DNA from: Terrirhizobium terrae
GTDB lineage: Bacteria; Pseudomonadota; Alphaproteobacteria; Rhizobiales; Rhizobiaceae
Direction: 5' to 3'
DNA: 64,000 bases
NCBI RefSeq assembly: GCF_030323265.1
Contig: NZ_CP104992.1
Coordinates: forward strand, 3,385,501-3,449,500
Under the pieces are notes generated by a model. It searched no databases and was not told the DNA's origin. It was given only the letters and a program-made list of their open reading frames with translations. Every line of letters starts with the position of its first letter. The first letter of the stretch is position 1. Both the position numbers and the translations under genes were made by a program. Of this stretch, positions 7,605-16,996 are shown piece after piece.

Positions 7605-8223
7605 ATGAGCAAGCGCGAGATCGTCCAAGTACAAAATCGACCGCCGTATGGGCGAAAACATCTGGGGCCGTCCGAAGTCCCCGGTCAACCGCCGCGAATA
7701 CGGCCCGGGCCAGCACGGCCAGCGCCGCAAGGGCAAGCTCTCCGACTTCGGTGTTCAGCTGCGCGCCAAGCAGAAGCTGAAGGGCTACTACGGCGACATC
7801 CGCGAGAAGCAGTTCCGCGCGATCTACGAAGAAGCCAACCGCCGCAAGGGCGACACCGGTGAAAACCTGATCGGTCTGCTGGAATCGCGCCTCGACGCCA
7901 TCGTCTACCGCGCCAAGTTCGTTCCGACGGTCTTCGCTGCCCGTCAGTTCGTCAACCACGGCCACGTCACTGTCAATGGCGTCAAGGTCAACATCGGTTC
8001 CTACCGTTGCAAGGCCGGCGACGTCATCGAAGTCCGCCAGAAGTCCAAGCAGCTCGTCACGGTTCTCGAAGCCGTTTCGCTCGCTGAACGCGACGTTCCG
8101 GACTACATCGAAGTTGACCACAATAAGATGGTTGCCACCTACGCTCGCGTACCGGCTCTCTCGGATGTACCGTACCCGGTCATCATGGAACCGTCGCTGG
8201 TCGTCGAATTCTACTCGCGTTAA
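7605..8223 (+). CDS. rpsD: 30S ribosomal protein S4, with one-base insertion near start
   Basis: S4 nucleates 30S assembly by binding the 5' domain of 16S rRNA. From the ATG at 7605 (behind GAAAGGAA) the protein starts MSKRE. Removing one extra A at about 7620 restores SSKYKIDRRMGENIWGRPKS and the full 205 residues typical of alphaproteobacteria. The S4 RNA-binding domain is at about residues 95-160 (LESRLDAIVYRAKFVPTVFA, then FVNHGHVTVNGVKVNIGSY). The C terminus SLVVEFYSR is also typical. The frame break in a gene that cannot be lost is the strongest sign that the frameshifts in this window are sequencing errors. It has its own promoter and terminator, so it is monocistronic. Confidence 0.97.
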
Positions 8224-8242
8224 TCGCGACGAAAACTTTTCG

Positions 8243-8270
8243 AAAATGGCCCCGCAAGGGGCCATTTTTT
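8243..8270 (+). terminator. Rho-independent terminator of rpsD
   Basis: AAAATGGCCCC pairs perfectly with GGGGCCATTTT around a GCAA tetraloop and continues into TTTTTT. It begins 20 bases after the rpsD stop codon. Confidence 0.92.
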
Positions 8271-8378
8271 ATCTGCGCTCCGCAAATGCGGTTCATCCCG
8301 GCAAGGCTGTCGTGCAAGATTCTGTTTTGGGCCGATAGTCTGCCTGGCGACGACAGAGAGTCGCGGCCGGGAGTTGCC

Positions 8379-8918
8379 ATGTTGATCATCCTGAGCGGGT
8401 TGCCGGGAAGCGGCAAGACGACCATCGGCAAGGCGCTGGCTACCCGCTACGGGGCGGTCTATATCCGCGTCGACGAGATCGAACATGTGCTCAGGCGTGA
8501 TCTGTCGGACGGTCGGGAGATCGGCGCGGCTGGATATGTGGTCGCCCATGTCATCGCATCATCCAACTTGAAAATCGCCAATATGGTCATCGCCGACAGC
8601 GTCAATCCGGTGGCCGAGAGCCGCGCCGGATGGCGGGAGGTCGCGGCTCGCCTAGATCTCCACAGCCTCGATGTCGAGATCATCTGCAGCGACGAGGAAG
8701 AACATCGTCGCCGGGTGGAGACTCGCGTGCTGGATATCGACGGCTTGCGCCCTCCGACCTGGGAGGAGGTCTGTTCCCGCAACTATCTACCCTGGTCGGG
8801 CGAGCGCCTTGTGCTCGATACGGCCGTTCTTTCGGTTGAAGACTGTGTCGAGCGGATCGAGGCTGCGATCGACAGTCTCAGCGGTAGAACCGGACTATCA
8901 GGTGGACGACGAGGATAA
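8379..8918 (+). CDS. P-loop kinase-like ATP-binding protein
   Basis: The product has 179 residues. Walker A is SGLPGSGKTTIGKALA at residues 6-21, right after an N-terminal beta strand MLIIL. Later come IADSVNPVAESRAGW, which fits the substrate/lid region of small-molecule kinases, and ICSDEEEHRRRVETR, which resembles the arginine-rich lid of the same class. Homologues are annotated as AAA-family ATPases, zeta-toxin-like or chloramphenicol-phosphotransferase-like kinases. The substrate is unknown. No antitoxin gene lies beside it, so I do not call it a toxin. The ATG at 8379 places the P-loop at the usual distance from the start. Its 3' end overlaps the convergent membrane-protein gene by 41 bases. 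Confidence 0.75.
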   Translation: MLIILSGLPGSGKTTIGKALATRYGAVYIRVDEIEHVLRRDLSDGREIGAAGYVVAHVIASSNLKIANMVIADSVNPVAESRAGWREVAARLDLHSLDVEIICSDEEEHRRRVETRVLDIDGLRPPTWEEVCSRNYLPWSGERLVLDTAVLSVEDCVERIEAAIDSLSGRTGLSGGRRG

Positions 8919-9182
8919 TCAGCCATAGCCCGAGGGCGGCCGCGCCGTAAGGGATGGTGATGAGCATCAGCCATCCCAGCACGCCCAAACCGTATAGTGT
9001 TTCCCCATAATCCGTCCCGCCGATCACGCAAGGGTAGGTGCGGCTTTCGTCGAGTTGGCAACCTGCTGCATCCGCGATCGCGCCGGCGCCAAGCGCCGCG
9101 ATCACGGGAAAGGTGGCAAAAGCAGGATGGCGGCGAGGCTGATCCCGTAGATCGAAATCAGGCTGCGCCGCCGTCCGGCCAT
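8878..9182 (-). CDS. Small two-pass membrane protein, frameshifted
   Basis: The ATG at 9180-9182 gives MAGRRRSLISIYGISLAAIL. A missing T in the TTTT run at about 9114-9118 must be restored to continue FATFPVIAALGAGAIADAAG and on to the stop at 8878, about 101 residues. Two hydrophobic helices flank a periplasmic-looking loop with two cysteines (CQLDESRTYPCVIGG). The last part is very hydrophobic (LGLWLIILVVHLIVRFY). Homologues in rhizobia are hypothetical. Its tail overlaps the end of the convergent kinase gene. Function unknown. Confidence 0.6.
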
Positions 9183-9207
9183 CAGACTTGTCTCTGATGG
9201 CGCCGCA

Positions 9208-10701
9208 TCATTTCGATGCGGCCTTCTTCTTTTCCGATTTGACGGTCTCCTCGACGGTGGTCGATGTCGTCGTGTCGGTCAGCTTGACCGTGTCGGCGGG
9301 CGCGTCCTTCTTCTCGCCCATGCGGTTCCAGGCATCGAGGCCGGCGATCTTGTAGGCTTCGGCGAGCGTCGGATAGTTGAAGGTGTTCTCGACGAAATAT
9401 TCGACAGTGCCCTTGAGGTTAAGCACCGCCTGGCCAATGTGGACGAGCTCGGTTGCGCCTTCGCCGACGATGTGGACGCCGAGCAGCCGGCGGGTCTTCA
9501 GGGAGAAGATCAGCTTCAGCATTCCGGTATCGAGGCCCATGATGTGGCCGCGCGAGGTTTCCCGGAAGCGGGCGATGCCGCATTCGTACGGGATGCCGCG
9601 TTCCTTCATTTCCTCTTCCGTCAGGCCGCAGGTCGAGATTTCCGGCACGGCATAGATGCCGTAGGGGAAGTATTTCTGCGGCTCCATGGCGATGGCGCCG
9701 ACGGCGACACGGGCTGCGATACGGCCCTGTTCCATCGAGGTGGAGGCAAGGCTCGGGAAGCCGACGACGTCACCGGCTGCAAAAATGCCGGGAACGGATG
9801 TCTCGAATGTTTCCGGATTGACCCGGAGACGCCCGCGACTGTCGGCCTCGAGGCCTGCTGCGGCGAGGTTGAGCGTGTCGGTTGCGCCCATGCGGCCGGC
9901 TGCATAAAGCACCATGTCGGTGATGATCTTTCGGCCGCTGTCGACCGTGACGGAAACCTTGCCGTCCGGCAGTTTTTCCACCTTCTCGGCCTTCTGGCCG
10001 AGCAGCAGCTTCATGTTGCGATCACGCAGCTGATAGGTGAAGTCCTCGACGATCTCCTTGTCGATGAAGTCGAGCATGGCCGACTTCGGATCGATGACGG
10101 TCACGGCCGTGTCGAGTGCGCTGAAGATCGTCGCATATTCGATGCCGATGACACCTGCGCCGATGACGACCATGGAGCGGGGCAGGGAGTGGATTTCGAG
10201 CAGCTCGTCGCTGTCCAGCACGGTCTTGTTGTCGAAGGGTATCGATTCGGGGCGATAGGGACGTGTGCCGACGGCAAGCAGGATGCTCTTGCCTGCAACA
10301 TGAATGATGTCGTCGTCATCCTTGACGATCTGCATCGTATCCGGTGCGACGAAGCTTGCCTTGCCGCGGATGTGCTGCACGCGGTTGCGTGCGAACTGGT
10401 GTTCGAGCACTTCCACTTCATGATCGAGCGTGATCAGCAGGCGGCGACGCAGGTCTTCCGCGCTGATCTCCTGCTTGACGCGATAGGACTGGCCGTAGAA
10501 GCCGCGCTCTCGCCAGCCGGAGAGGTTGAGCGCGGTCTCGCGCAGCGTCTTCGACGGGATCGTGCCGGTATGGACGGAAACGCCGCCGACCCTGCGGCCC
10601 TGTTCGACGACGAGAACCTTCTTGTCGAGCTTTGCCGCCTGGATGGCTGCCCGACGTCCTGCCGGACCGCTGCCAATCACGATGAGGTCGTACTGGTTCA
10701 T
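9208..10701 (-). CDS. sthA: Soluble pyridine nucleotide transhydrogenase (Si-specific)
   Basis: SthA is a cytoplasmic FAD enzyme that moves hydride between NADPH and NAD+. The FAD-binding GSGPAGRRAAIQAAK lies at residues 9-23, the NAD(P) motif VIGAGVIGIEYATI in the middle, and AAGDVVGFPSLAS is the second FAD contact. The dihydrolipoamide-dehydrogenase-like fold lacks the redox disulfide: the place of the CXXXXC is taken by VHTGTIPSKTL, as in true SthA. The start at 10701 follows a GGAG. At 497 residues it exceeds the usual length (about 465) through a C-terminal tail rich in Thr, Asp and Lys that begins near GEKKDAPADT. It is monocistronic. Confidence 0.93.
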   Translation of the reverse strand: MNQYDLIVIGSGPAGRRAAIQAAKLDKKVLVVEQGRRVGGVSVHTGTIPSKTLRETALNLSGWRERGFYGQSYRVKQEISAEDLRRRLLITLDHEVEVLEHQFARNRVQHIRGKASFVAPDTMQIVKDDDDIIHVAGKSILLAVGTRPYRPESIPFDNKTVLDSDELLEIHSLPRSMVVIGAGVIGIEYATIFSALDTAVTVIDPKSAMLDFIDKEIVEDFTYQLRDRNMKLLLGQKAEKVEKLPDGKVSVTVDSGRKIITDMVLYAAGRMGATDTLNLAAAGLEADSRGRLRVNPETFETSVPGIFAAGDVVGFPSLASTSMEQGRIAARVAVGAIAMEPQKYFPYGIYAVPEISTCGLTEEEMKERGIPYECGIARFRETSRGHIMGLDTGMLKLIFSLKTRRLLGVHIVGEGATELVHIGQAVLNLKGTVEYFVENTFNYPTLAEAYKIAGLDAWNRMGEKKDAPADTVKLTDTTTSTTVEETVKSEKKKAASK

Positions 10702-10890
10702 GAATTTCTCCGCTTGCGCTTTGCTGGCTGCAGTCAGCTGAAACAACTGAGACCCACTCTACACTCCCATTCTAAAATTTTGATTGCATGGAGGAAAGTC
10801 TGAAAAAATCAGCAAAAGTCCAAAAATGAGCAGCCGCGTGAATTGCTGAAAAAATGTCTTGACGGGTGAAGTCCGATGCTCTTTCTTGTG

Positions 10891-10907
10891 ACCAATTGCT
10901 AATTGGT
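10891..10907. promoter_or_regulatory. FadR/GntR-type operator
   Basis: ACCAATT-GCT-AATTGGT is a perfect 7-base inverted repeat separated by three bases. It is 19 bases upstream of the TTG at 10926. Its size and ACC/GGT ends match sites used by the FadR subfamily of GntR regulators, so autoregulation by the adjacent gene is likely. Confidence 0.55.
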
Positions 10908-10925
10908 TCAGAGAATGGTCCCGAA

Positions 10926-11678
10926 TTGAGTGCCCCCGCTGACAACTCGTATTACGCTCTTGTGCGCCTCAGGGAGATGATCTCCTCGGGCGAGTTCGGC
11001 AGCGAAGGGCGCCTGCCGACTGAGCGCGCTCTTACGGACAGTCTAGGCGTCAGCCGTAGGGCGGTCCGACGAGCTTTGGAGGTGCTGGAATCCGAAGGGC
11101 TGATCTGGCGCCGGCAGGGTGCCGGTACGTTCGTCGGCGAGCGCCCCGATGACTGGAGCGGCCATGTCGAGGCATTGGTGGCCGGCACCGATCTCATGGA
11201 GATCATGGAGGTCCGCTTACGGATCGAGCCGCAGCTGGCCCAGCTGGCCGCGATGCGTGCAAAGCCGTCCGAAGTCGAGCGTATGCGCTCGCTGGCGGAA
11301 AAGACCGGCCAGAGCACCGATGCCGATTCCAAGGAGTTATGGGATGGGTCGCTTCACCGCCAGATAGCCCAGAGTGCCGGTAACAAGCTGTTCCTCTCCA
11401 TCTTCGATGTGATCAACCGCATTCGTCAGGACGATGCCTGGCAGTCGATCCGCGAGCGCGCCCGCCGCACCGGAACCAATGGCCGCACCTCCTATGAACA
11501 GCACATGGCGATCGTCGATGCGATTGCCGCGCGCGATCCCGGCAGGGCGGGTGAAGCCATGCGCACGCACCTGCTGATGCACCAGGAACGCTTGATCCGC
11601 GCGACCTCTCTCGAAAGCCTCGACGAGGCGAGTGGAGCGCGGATCTCAAAGACAGGGGAGGAGACGCCGACGCGCTGA
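10926..11678 (+). CDS. GntR-family regulator, FadR subfamily (FCD domain)
   Basis: The N-terminal winged helix includes GRLPTERALTDSLGVSRRAV and ALEVLESEGLIWRRQGAGTF. The C-terminal FCD ligand domain includes EVRLRIEPQLAQLAA and LWDGSLHRQIAQSAGN; such domains usually bind an organic acid or peptide-related ligand through a metal. I choose the TTG at 10926 (250 residues) over the GTG at 10866 because a good operator palindrome lies between them and the family core begins soon after 10926. The gene sits 97 bases upstream of the peptide transporter/gamma-glutamyltransferase run on the same strand and is its probable regulator. Confidence 0.85.
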   Translation: MSAPADNSYYALVRLREMISSGEFGSEGRLPTERALTDSLGVSRRAVRRALEVLESEGLIWRRQGAGTFVGERPDDWSGHVEALVAGTDLMEIMEVRLRIEPQLAQLAAMRAKPSEVERMRSLAEKTGQSTDADSKELWDGSLHRQIAQSAGNKLFLSIFDVINRIRQDDAWQSIRERARRTGTNGRTSYEQHMAIVDAIAARDPGRAGEAMRTHLLMHQERLIRATSLESLDEASGARISKTGEETPTR

Positions 11679-11775
11679 GCGCCGCGTCTTGATCCGTTTG
11701 TAATGCCTGCCTGGCCCGTTGGGCCGGCCAACAAGAATAATGCCACCCAAAGATAGCCAGACCAGAGGACTGAAC

Positions 11776-13284
11776 ATGAAGAGATTCTCCACCCTGACCG
11801 CAACACTACTCGCCGGAGCTTTCCTGGCTTTCCCGGCGATGGCCAGCGAACTTCGCATCGGCCTCAACGATGACGCCGACGTGCTGGACCCGGCCCAGTC
11901 GCGTACCTTCGTCGGCCGTATTGTCTACACCGCGATGTGCGACAAGCTCGTCGACATCGACGAGAACATGAAGATCGTTCCGCAGCTCGCCACCGAATGG
12001 GCCTGGTCCGAAGAGGGCAAGGTTCTGACGATGAAGATCCGCGAGGGCGTCAAGTTCCATGATGGCGAACCGCTCGACGCAGCCGCCGTTGTCGCAACGA
12101 TCGAACGCAACATGACCCTGCCGGAATCGCGCCGCAAGAGCGAGCTGTCTTCCGTTGAAAAGGTCGAGGCCACCGGTCCGTTCGAAGTCAAGTTTACCCT
12201 GAAATCCGCCGACGTCACGCTGCTCGCGCAGCTGACCGACCGCGCCGGCATGATCGTCGCGCCGAAGGTCGCCAAGGAACTCGGCGCCAATTTCGGCTCC
12301 AAGCCGTCCTGCGCCGGTCCGTTCAAGTTCGTCGAGCGCATCCAGCAGGACCGTATCGTGCTGGAAAAGTTCGCCGACTACTGGGACAAGGACAAGGTCC
12401 TGGTCGACAAGGTGACCTATCTGCCGATCCCCGACACGACCGTAAAGCTCGCCAACCTGCGTTCGGGTGACCTCGACATGGCCGAGCGCATCTCGGCTTC
12501 GGATGCGGAATCTGTGAAGAGCGATTCGAACCTCACCTATGCCGACGTCATCGGCCCGGGCTACATGGCCATGTATGTCAACGTCGGCAACGGCGCCCGT
12601 GCAGATAACCCGCTCGGCAAGGACAAGCGCCTGCGCCAGGCCTTCTCGCTCGCCATCGACCGTGAAGCGATCGGCCAGATCGTCTTCGAAGGCACGTCCA
12701 AGGCCGGCAACCAGCCTTATCCGCCGACGAGCCCGTGGTTCAACCAGAACCTGCCTGTTCCTGCCCGTGACATCGAGAAGGCCAAGCAGTTGATGAAGGA
12801 AGCGGGCTACGAAACGCTCGATGTCGAACTGCAGCACGCCAACAACACGACCCAGACCCAGATGATGCAGGTCATCCAGTCGATGGTGGCGGAAGCCGGC
12901 TTCAACGTCACGCTGAAGGCGACCGAATTCGCGACGCTGCTTTCCGAGCAGACCGCCGGCAACTATCAGCTGTCGCGTTCGGATTGGTCGGGCCGCATCG
13001 ATCCGGACGGCAACCTTCACCAGTTCGTCACCTGCAAGGGCGGCATCAACGACGTGAAGTACTGCAACCCGGAAGTCGACAAGCTGCTCAACGACGCCCG
13101 CGCCTCGACCGACGACGCCGTCCGCAAGGAAAAGTATGACGCGGCCTCCGTCCTGTTGAACGAGGACATGCCGATCATCTATCTCGGCCATCAGCCTTAC
13201 GCCTACGCGGTCTCCAACAAGGTCAAGGGCTGGAAGCCTTCGCCGGACGGCATGATCCGCCTGCTCGGCGTATCCAAGGACTGA
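11776..13284 (+). CDS. Periplasmic substrate-binding protein of a peptide-type ABC importer
   Basis: The product has 502 residues. An N-terminal signal peptide (MKRFSTLTATLLAGAFLAFP, cleavage near AMAS) precedes a solute-binding family 5 (DppA/OppA/GsiB) domain. The family hallmarks are RIGLNDDADVLDPAQ at the mature N terminus and the REGVKFHDGEPLDAAAV block at about 97-113. SBP5 proteins bind peptides, glutathione, nickel or opines. The gammaGT and GsiA-like ATPase downstream point to a gamma-glutamyl peptide or glutathione-like ligand, which is inference. The ATG at 11776 is used because the signal peptide starts there. It heads a run continuing to 19567. Confidence 0.9.
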   Translation: MKRFSTLTATLLAGAFLAFPAMASELRIGLNDDADVLDPAQSRTFVGRIVYTAMCDKLVDIDENMKIVPQLATEWAWSEEGKVLTMKIREGVKFHDGEPLDAAAVVATIERNMTLPESRRKSELSSVEKVEATGPFEVKFTLKSADVTLLAQLTDRAGMIVAPKVAKELGANFGSKPSCAGPFKFVERIQQDRIVLEKFADYWDKDKVLVDKVTYLPIPDTTVKLANLRSGDLDMAERISASDAESVKSDSNLTYADVIGPGYMAMYVNVGNGARADNPLGKDKRLRQAFSLAIDREAIGQIVFEGTSKAGNQPYPPTSPWFNQNLPVPARDIEKAKQLMKEAGYETLDVELQHANNTTQTQMMQVIQSMVAEAGFNVTLKATEFATLLSEQTAGNYQLSRSDWSGRIDPDGNLHQFVTCKGGINDVKYCNPEVDKLLNDARASTDDAVRKEKYDAASVLLNEDMPIIYLGHQPYAYAVSNKVKGWKPSPDGMIRLLGVSKD

Positions 13285-13303
13285 TCTTCACATCACCACG
13301 ACG

Positions 13304-13328
13304 GCCGCACGGGATCTTCCCGTGCGGC
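13304..13328 (+). promoter_or_regulatory. Intercistronic hairpin between binding protein and permease
   Basis: GCCGCACGGG pairs perfectly with CCCGTGCGGC around ATCTT. No T tract follows. Such hairpins after a binding-protein gene commonly protect its mRNA 3' end, giving more binding protein than permease. Confidence 0.6.
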
Positions 13329-13361
13329 TATGCCTGAATAAGCACGAACGAGGGCAATGCC

Positions 13362-14307
<946 letters not shown>

Positions 14308-14317
14308 GGCTGATGAT

Positions 14318-15190
14318 ATGACCGCACTCAATTCCACCGTCTCCGTCCCGGTCAAGCGACAGGAAAGCCGCGCCTGGAAGAAGATGAAGCGCAACAAGTC
14401 GGCACTTGTCGGCCTCGTCATCGTCGCCTTCTTCGCCATCCTAGCGATCCTGGCACCGGTCCTGCCGATCCCCGATCCGGTAGCCACAAGCTGGGGCGCC
14501 ATCCGCAAGGCGCCGTCGGCCGCCCACTGGCTCGGCACCGACGACCTCGGCCGTGACATTCTTTCGCGGATGATCTGGGGCGCCCAGGCCTCGCTGATGG
14601 CGGGCGTCATCTCGGTTCTCATCGCGGTGGTGATCGGCGTGCCGTTCGGCCTGATCTCCGGCTATTTCGGCGGATGGGTCGATATGGTGATTTCGCGCAT
14701 CACCGAGGCGCTGCTCGCCATGCCGTTTCTCATCATGGCGATTGCGCTCGCGGCCTTCCTCGGCCCGAGCCTGACCAATGCGATGATCGCTATCGGCCTC
14801 TCCGCCATGCCGATCTTCGTGCGGCTGACCCGCGGCCAGGTTCTCGCCGTCAAGACGGAAGACTATGTCGAGGGCGCTCGTTCGATCGGCCTCAACCACG
14901 TCGACATCATGACACGCTATATCCTGCCCAACGTCTTCGCTCCGATCATCGTCCAGGCGACGCTGACGGTGGCGACCGCCATCATTGCGGAAGCGAGCCT
15001 GTCCTTCCTTGGCCTCGGCCAGCAGGCGCCGGCGCCAAGCTGGGGCTCCATGCTCAACACTGCCAAGAATTTTCTCAGCCAGGCGCCGTGGATGACGCTG
15101 TGGCCCGGCATCGCGATCTTCCTCGTCGTGATCGGCTTCAACCTGCTCGGCGACGGTCTGCGCGATGCGCTCGACCCGCGTGAAAATTAA
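14318..15190 (+). CDS. Peptide-type ABC permease (DppC/GsiD-like)
   Basis: This is a 290-residue second permease of the importer. It has the N-terminal OppC-type segment (RAWKKMKRNKSALVGLVIVA) and the characteristic LGTDDLGRDILSRMIWGAQA at about residues 69-88. The EAA loop reads YVEGARSIGLNHVDIMTRYI. The ATG at 14318 is 10 bases after the stop of the first permease. It makes up the inner-membrane channel with the preceding gene product. Confidence 0.92.
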   Translation: MTALNSTVSVPVKRQESRAWKKMKRNKSALVGLVIVAFFAILAILAPVLPIPDPVATSWGAIRKAPSAAHWLGTDDLGRDILSRMIWGAQASLMAGVISVLIAVVIGVPFGLISGYFGGWVDMVISRITEALLAMPFLIMAIALAAFLGPSLTNAMIAIGLSAMPIFVRLTRGQVLAVKTEDYVEGARSIGLNHVDIMTRYILPNVFAPIIVQATLTVATAIIAEASLSFLGLGQQAPAPSWGSMLNTAKNFLSQAPWMTLWPGIAIFLVVIGFNLLGDGLRDALDPREN

Positions 15191-15208
15191 GTCTCAAGGA
15201 ATGCGATA

Positions 15209-16993
15209 ATGAGTGACTTTACGACTAGGCCCGAAATCCTCGGCACGTTCGGCGTCGTCACCTCCACCCACTGGATTGCGTCGGCCGTCGGTATGGCGAT
15301 CCTCGAAAAGGGCGGCAATGCTTTCGATGCGGCCGTCGCCACCGGCTTCGTGCTGCAGATCGTCGAGCCGCATCTCTGCGGCCCGGGCGGCGACATGCCG
15401 GCCGTCTTCTACTCGAAGAAGACCGACAAGGTGGAAGTCATCTGTGCCCAGGGCCCGGCCCCAGCCGGTGCCTCTATCGAGCACTATACGAGTGAAGGCC
15501 TGAAGCTGATCCCCGGTGACGGCCTGCTCGCAACCGTCATCCCCGGCGCCTTCGACGGCTGGATGCTGATGCTGCGCGACTATGGCACGATGACCGTCCG
15601 CGAAGTTTTGGAGCCGGCGATCTATTACGCCGAGTACGGCCATCCGACGCTGCCGCGCGTTTCGAACACGATCAAGGGCCTTGCCGAATTCTTCGAAAAG
15701 GAATGGCCGACCTCCTACGAGACCTGGCTTCCGGGCGGTTCCGCGCCTGAGCCGCTCGCCAACTTCAAGAACCCGGTTCTGGCCGAAACCTACAAGCGCA
15801 TCATCGCTGAATCGGAAGCAAGGACCGGCCGCGAAAACCAGGTGGAGGCAGCGCGCGACGCCTTCTATCGCGGTTTCGTCGCCGAGACGATCGACACCTA
15901 CCTCAAGACTGCCGAAGTCATGGATGCCTCAGGCTCGAAGCACAAGGGCGTGTTGACGGCCGATGACATGGCTGGTTGGAGCGCCACGGTGGAAGCACCG
16001 CAGACGCTCGACTATCAGGACTGGACGATCGCCAAGACGCCGGCCTGGGGGCAGGGACCTGTTCTCCTGCAGTCGCTCGCCCTCCTGAAGGGCTTCGATC
16101 TCGGTGCCATGGACCCGTCCGGCCCGGATTTCGTCCACACGATCGTCGAGGCGATGAAGCTCGCCTATGCCGACCGCGAGGTCTATTACGGCGATCCGGA
16201 ATTCGGCCAGATCCCGACCGAATATCTGCTATCCGAAGGCTACAATGCCGAGCGCCGCAAGCTGATCGGCTCTACCGCATCGCTGGACCTGCGCCCGGGC
16301 ACCGTGCCGGGCTATGACAATCAGGTCGCCGCCACGATGGCGATGCTGGCCGAGATGAGCGGCACCGGCACCGTCTATGAGCCGACCATGTCGCACCTGA
16401 CCGAGAAGAAGGGCGATACCGTCCATATCGACGTCATCGACCGCTGGGGCAACATGGTCTCGACCACGCCTTCTGGCGGCTGGCTGCAGTCCTCGCCGAT
16501 CGTGCCGGGTCTCGGCTTTGCGCTCAATTCCCGCGCCCAGATGTTCTGGCTGAAGGAAGGCCTGCCGACGTCGCTGGCACCGGGCAAGCGTCCGCGCACC
16601 ACGCTGACGCCGTCGCTGGCACTGCATCAGGGCAAGCCCTCGATGGTGTTCGGAACGCCGGGTGGCGACCAGCAGGACCAGTGGCAGCTGCCCTTCTTCC
16701 TGCGTTACGCCCATCACGGCAAGAACCTGCAGGCGGCGATCGACATGCCGCTCTTCCACACGTCCCACTTCCCTGGCTCCTTCTACCCGCGTACCAGCTC
16801 GCCGGGCGAGATCATGGTGGAAAGCACGATCGGCGAGGCGACGCTCGAAGAGCTTCGCCGCCGCGGCCACAAGGTCAAGGTTGCCGATCCATGGACGGTC
16901 GGTCGCCTGACGGCTGCCCGCCGCGATGCCGACGGCCTGCTGCGCGCCGCTGCAACCCCGCGCCTGATGCAGGCCTATGCGATCGGACGCTGA
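15209..16993 (+). CDS. Gamma-glutamyltransferase family protein
   Basis: The product has 594 residues and belongs to the Ntn-hydrolase gamma-glutamyltransferase family, which cleaves or transfers gamma-glutamyl groups after self-processing before a threonine. The family hallmarks are HWIASAVGMAILEKGGNAFD at about 21-40 and the probable processing Thr in KKGDTVHIDVIDRWGNMVS. Later comes FGTPGGDQQDQWQLPFFLRY. The processing sequence (GDTVH) deviates from the usual T-T-H, so activity is likely but unproven. I see no signal peptide, so it should be cytoplasmic and act on imported substrate. It sits inside the ABC operon, 18 bases after the permease. Confidence 0.88.
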   Translation: MSDFTTRPEILGTFGVVTSTHWIASAVGMAILEKGGNAFDAAVATGFVLQIVEPHLCGPGGDMPAVFYSKKTDKVEVICAQGPAPAGASIEHYTSEGLKLIPGDGLLATVIPGAFDGWMLMLRDYGTMTVREVLEPAIYYAEYGHPTLPRVSNTIKGLAEFFEKEWPTSYETWLPGGSAPEPLANFKNPVLAETYKRIIAESEARTGRENQVEAARDAFYRGFVAETIDTYLKTAEVMDASGSKHKGVLTADDMAGWSATVEAPQTLDYQDWTIAKTPAWGQGPVLLQSLALLKGFDLGAMDPSGPDFVHTIVEAMKLAYADREVYYGDPEFGQIPTEYLLSEGYNAERRKLIGSTASLDLRPGTVPGYDNQVAATMAMLAEMSGTGTVYEPTMSHLTEKKGDTVHIDVIDRWGNMVSTTPSGGWLQSSPIVPGLGFALNSRAQMFWLKEGLPTSLAPGKRPRTTLTPSLALHQGKPSMVFGTPGGDQQDQWQLPFFLRYAHHGKNLQAAIDMPLFHTSHFPGSFYPRTSSPGEIMVESTIGEATLEELRRRGHKVKVADPWTVGRLTAARRDADGLLRAAATPRLMQAYAIGR

Positions 16994-16996
16994 TCC

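Noticed and set aside
7605..7862. rpsD as a pseudogene, because its start and body lie in different frames
   Set aside because: S4 is essential and the rest of the gene is perfect; one extra A explains the break, so error is far more likely than loss.
8379..8918. Zeta-type toxin
   Set aside because: It has a P-loop kinase fold, but no antitoxin gene is adjacent and the zeta-specific residues cannot be confirmed.
9439..10803. Long plus-strand open frame opposite sthA
   Set aside because: It is an antisense shadow in GC-rich sequence; its product is His/Asp-rich without domains, and sthA on the other strand is clear.
11806..13191. 461-residue minus-strand frame opposite the peptide-binding protein
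   Set aside because: Composition (many Val, Asp, His, Arg) is typical of codon-complement frames, and the plus-strand gene has a signal peptide and family motifs.
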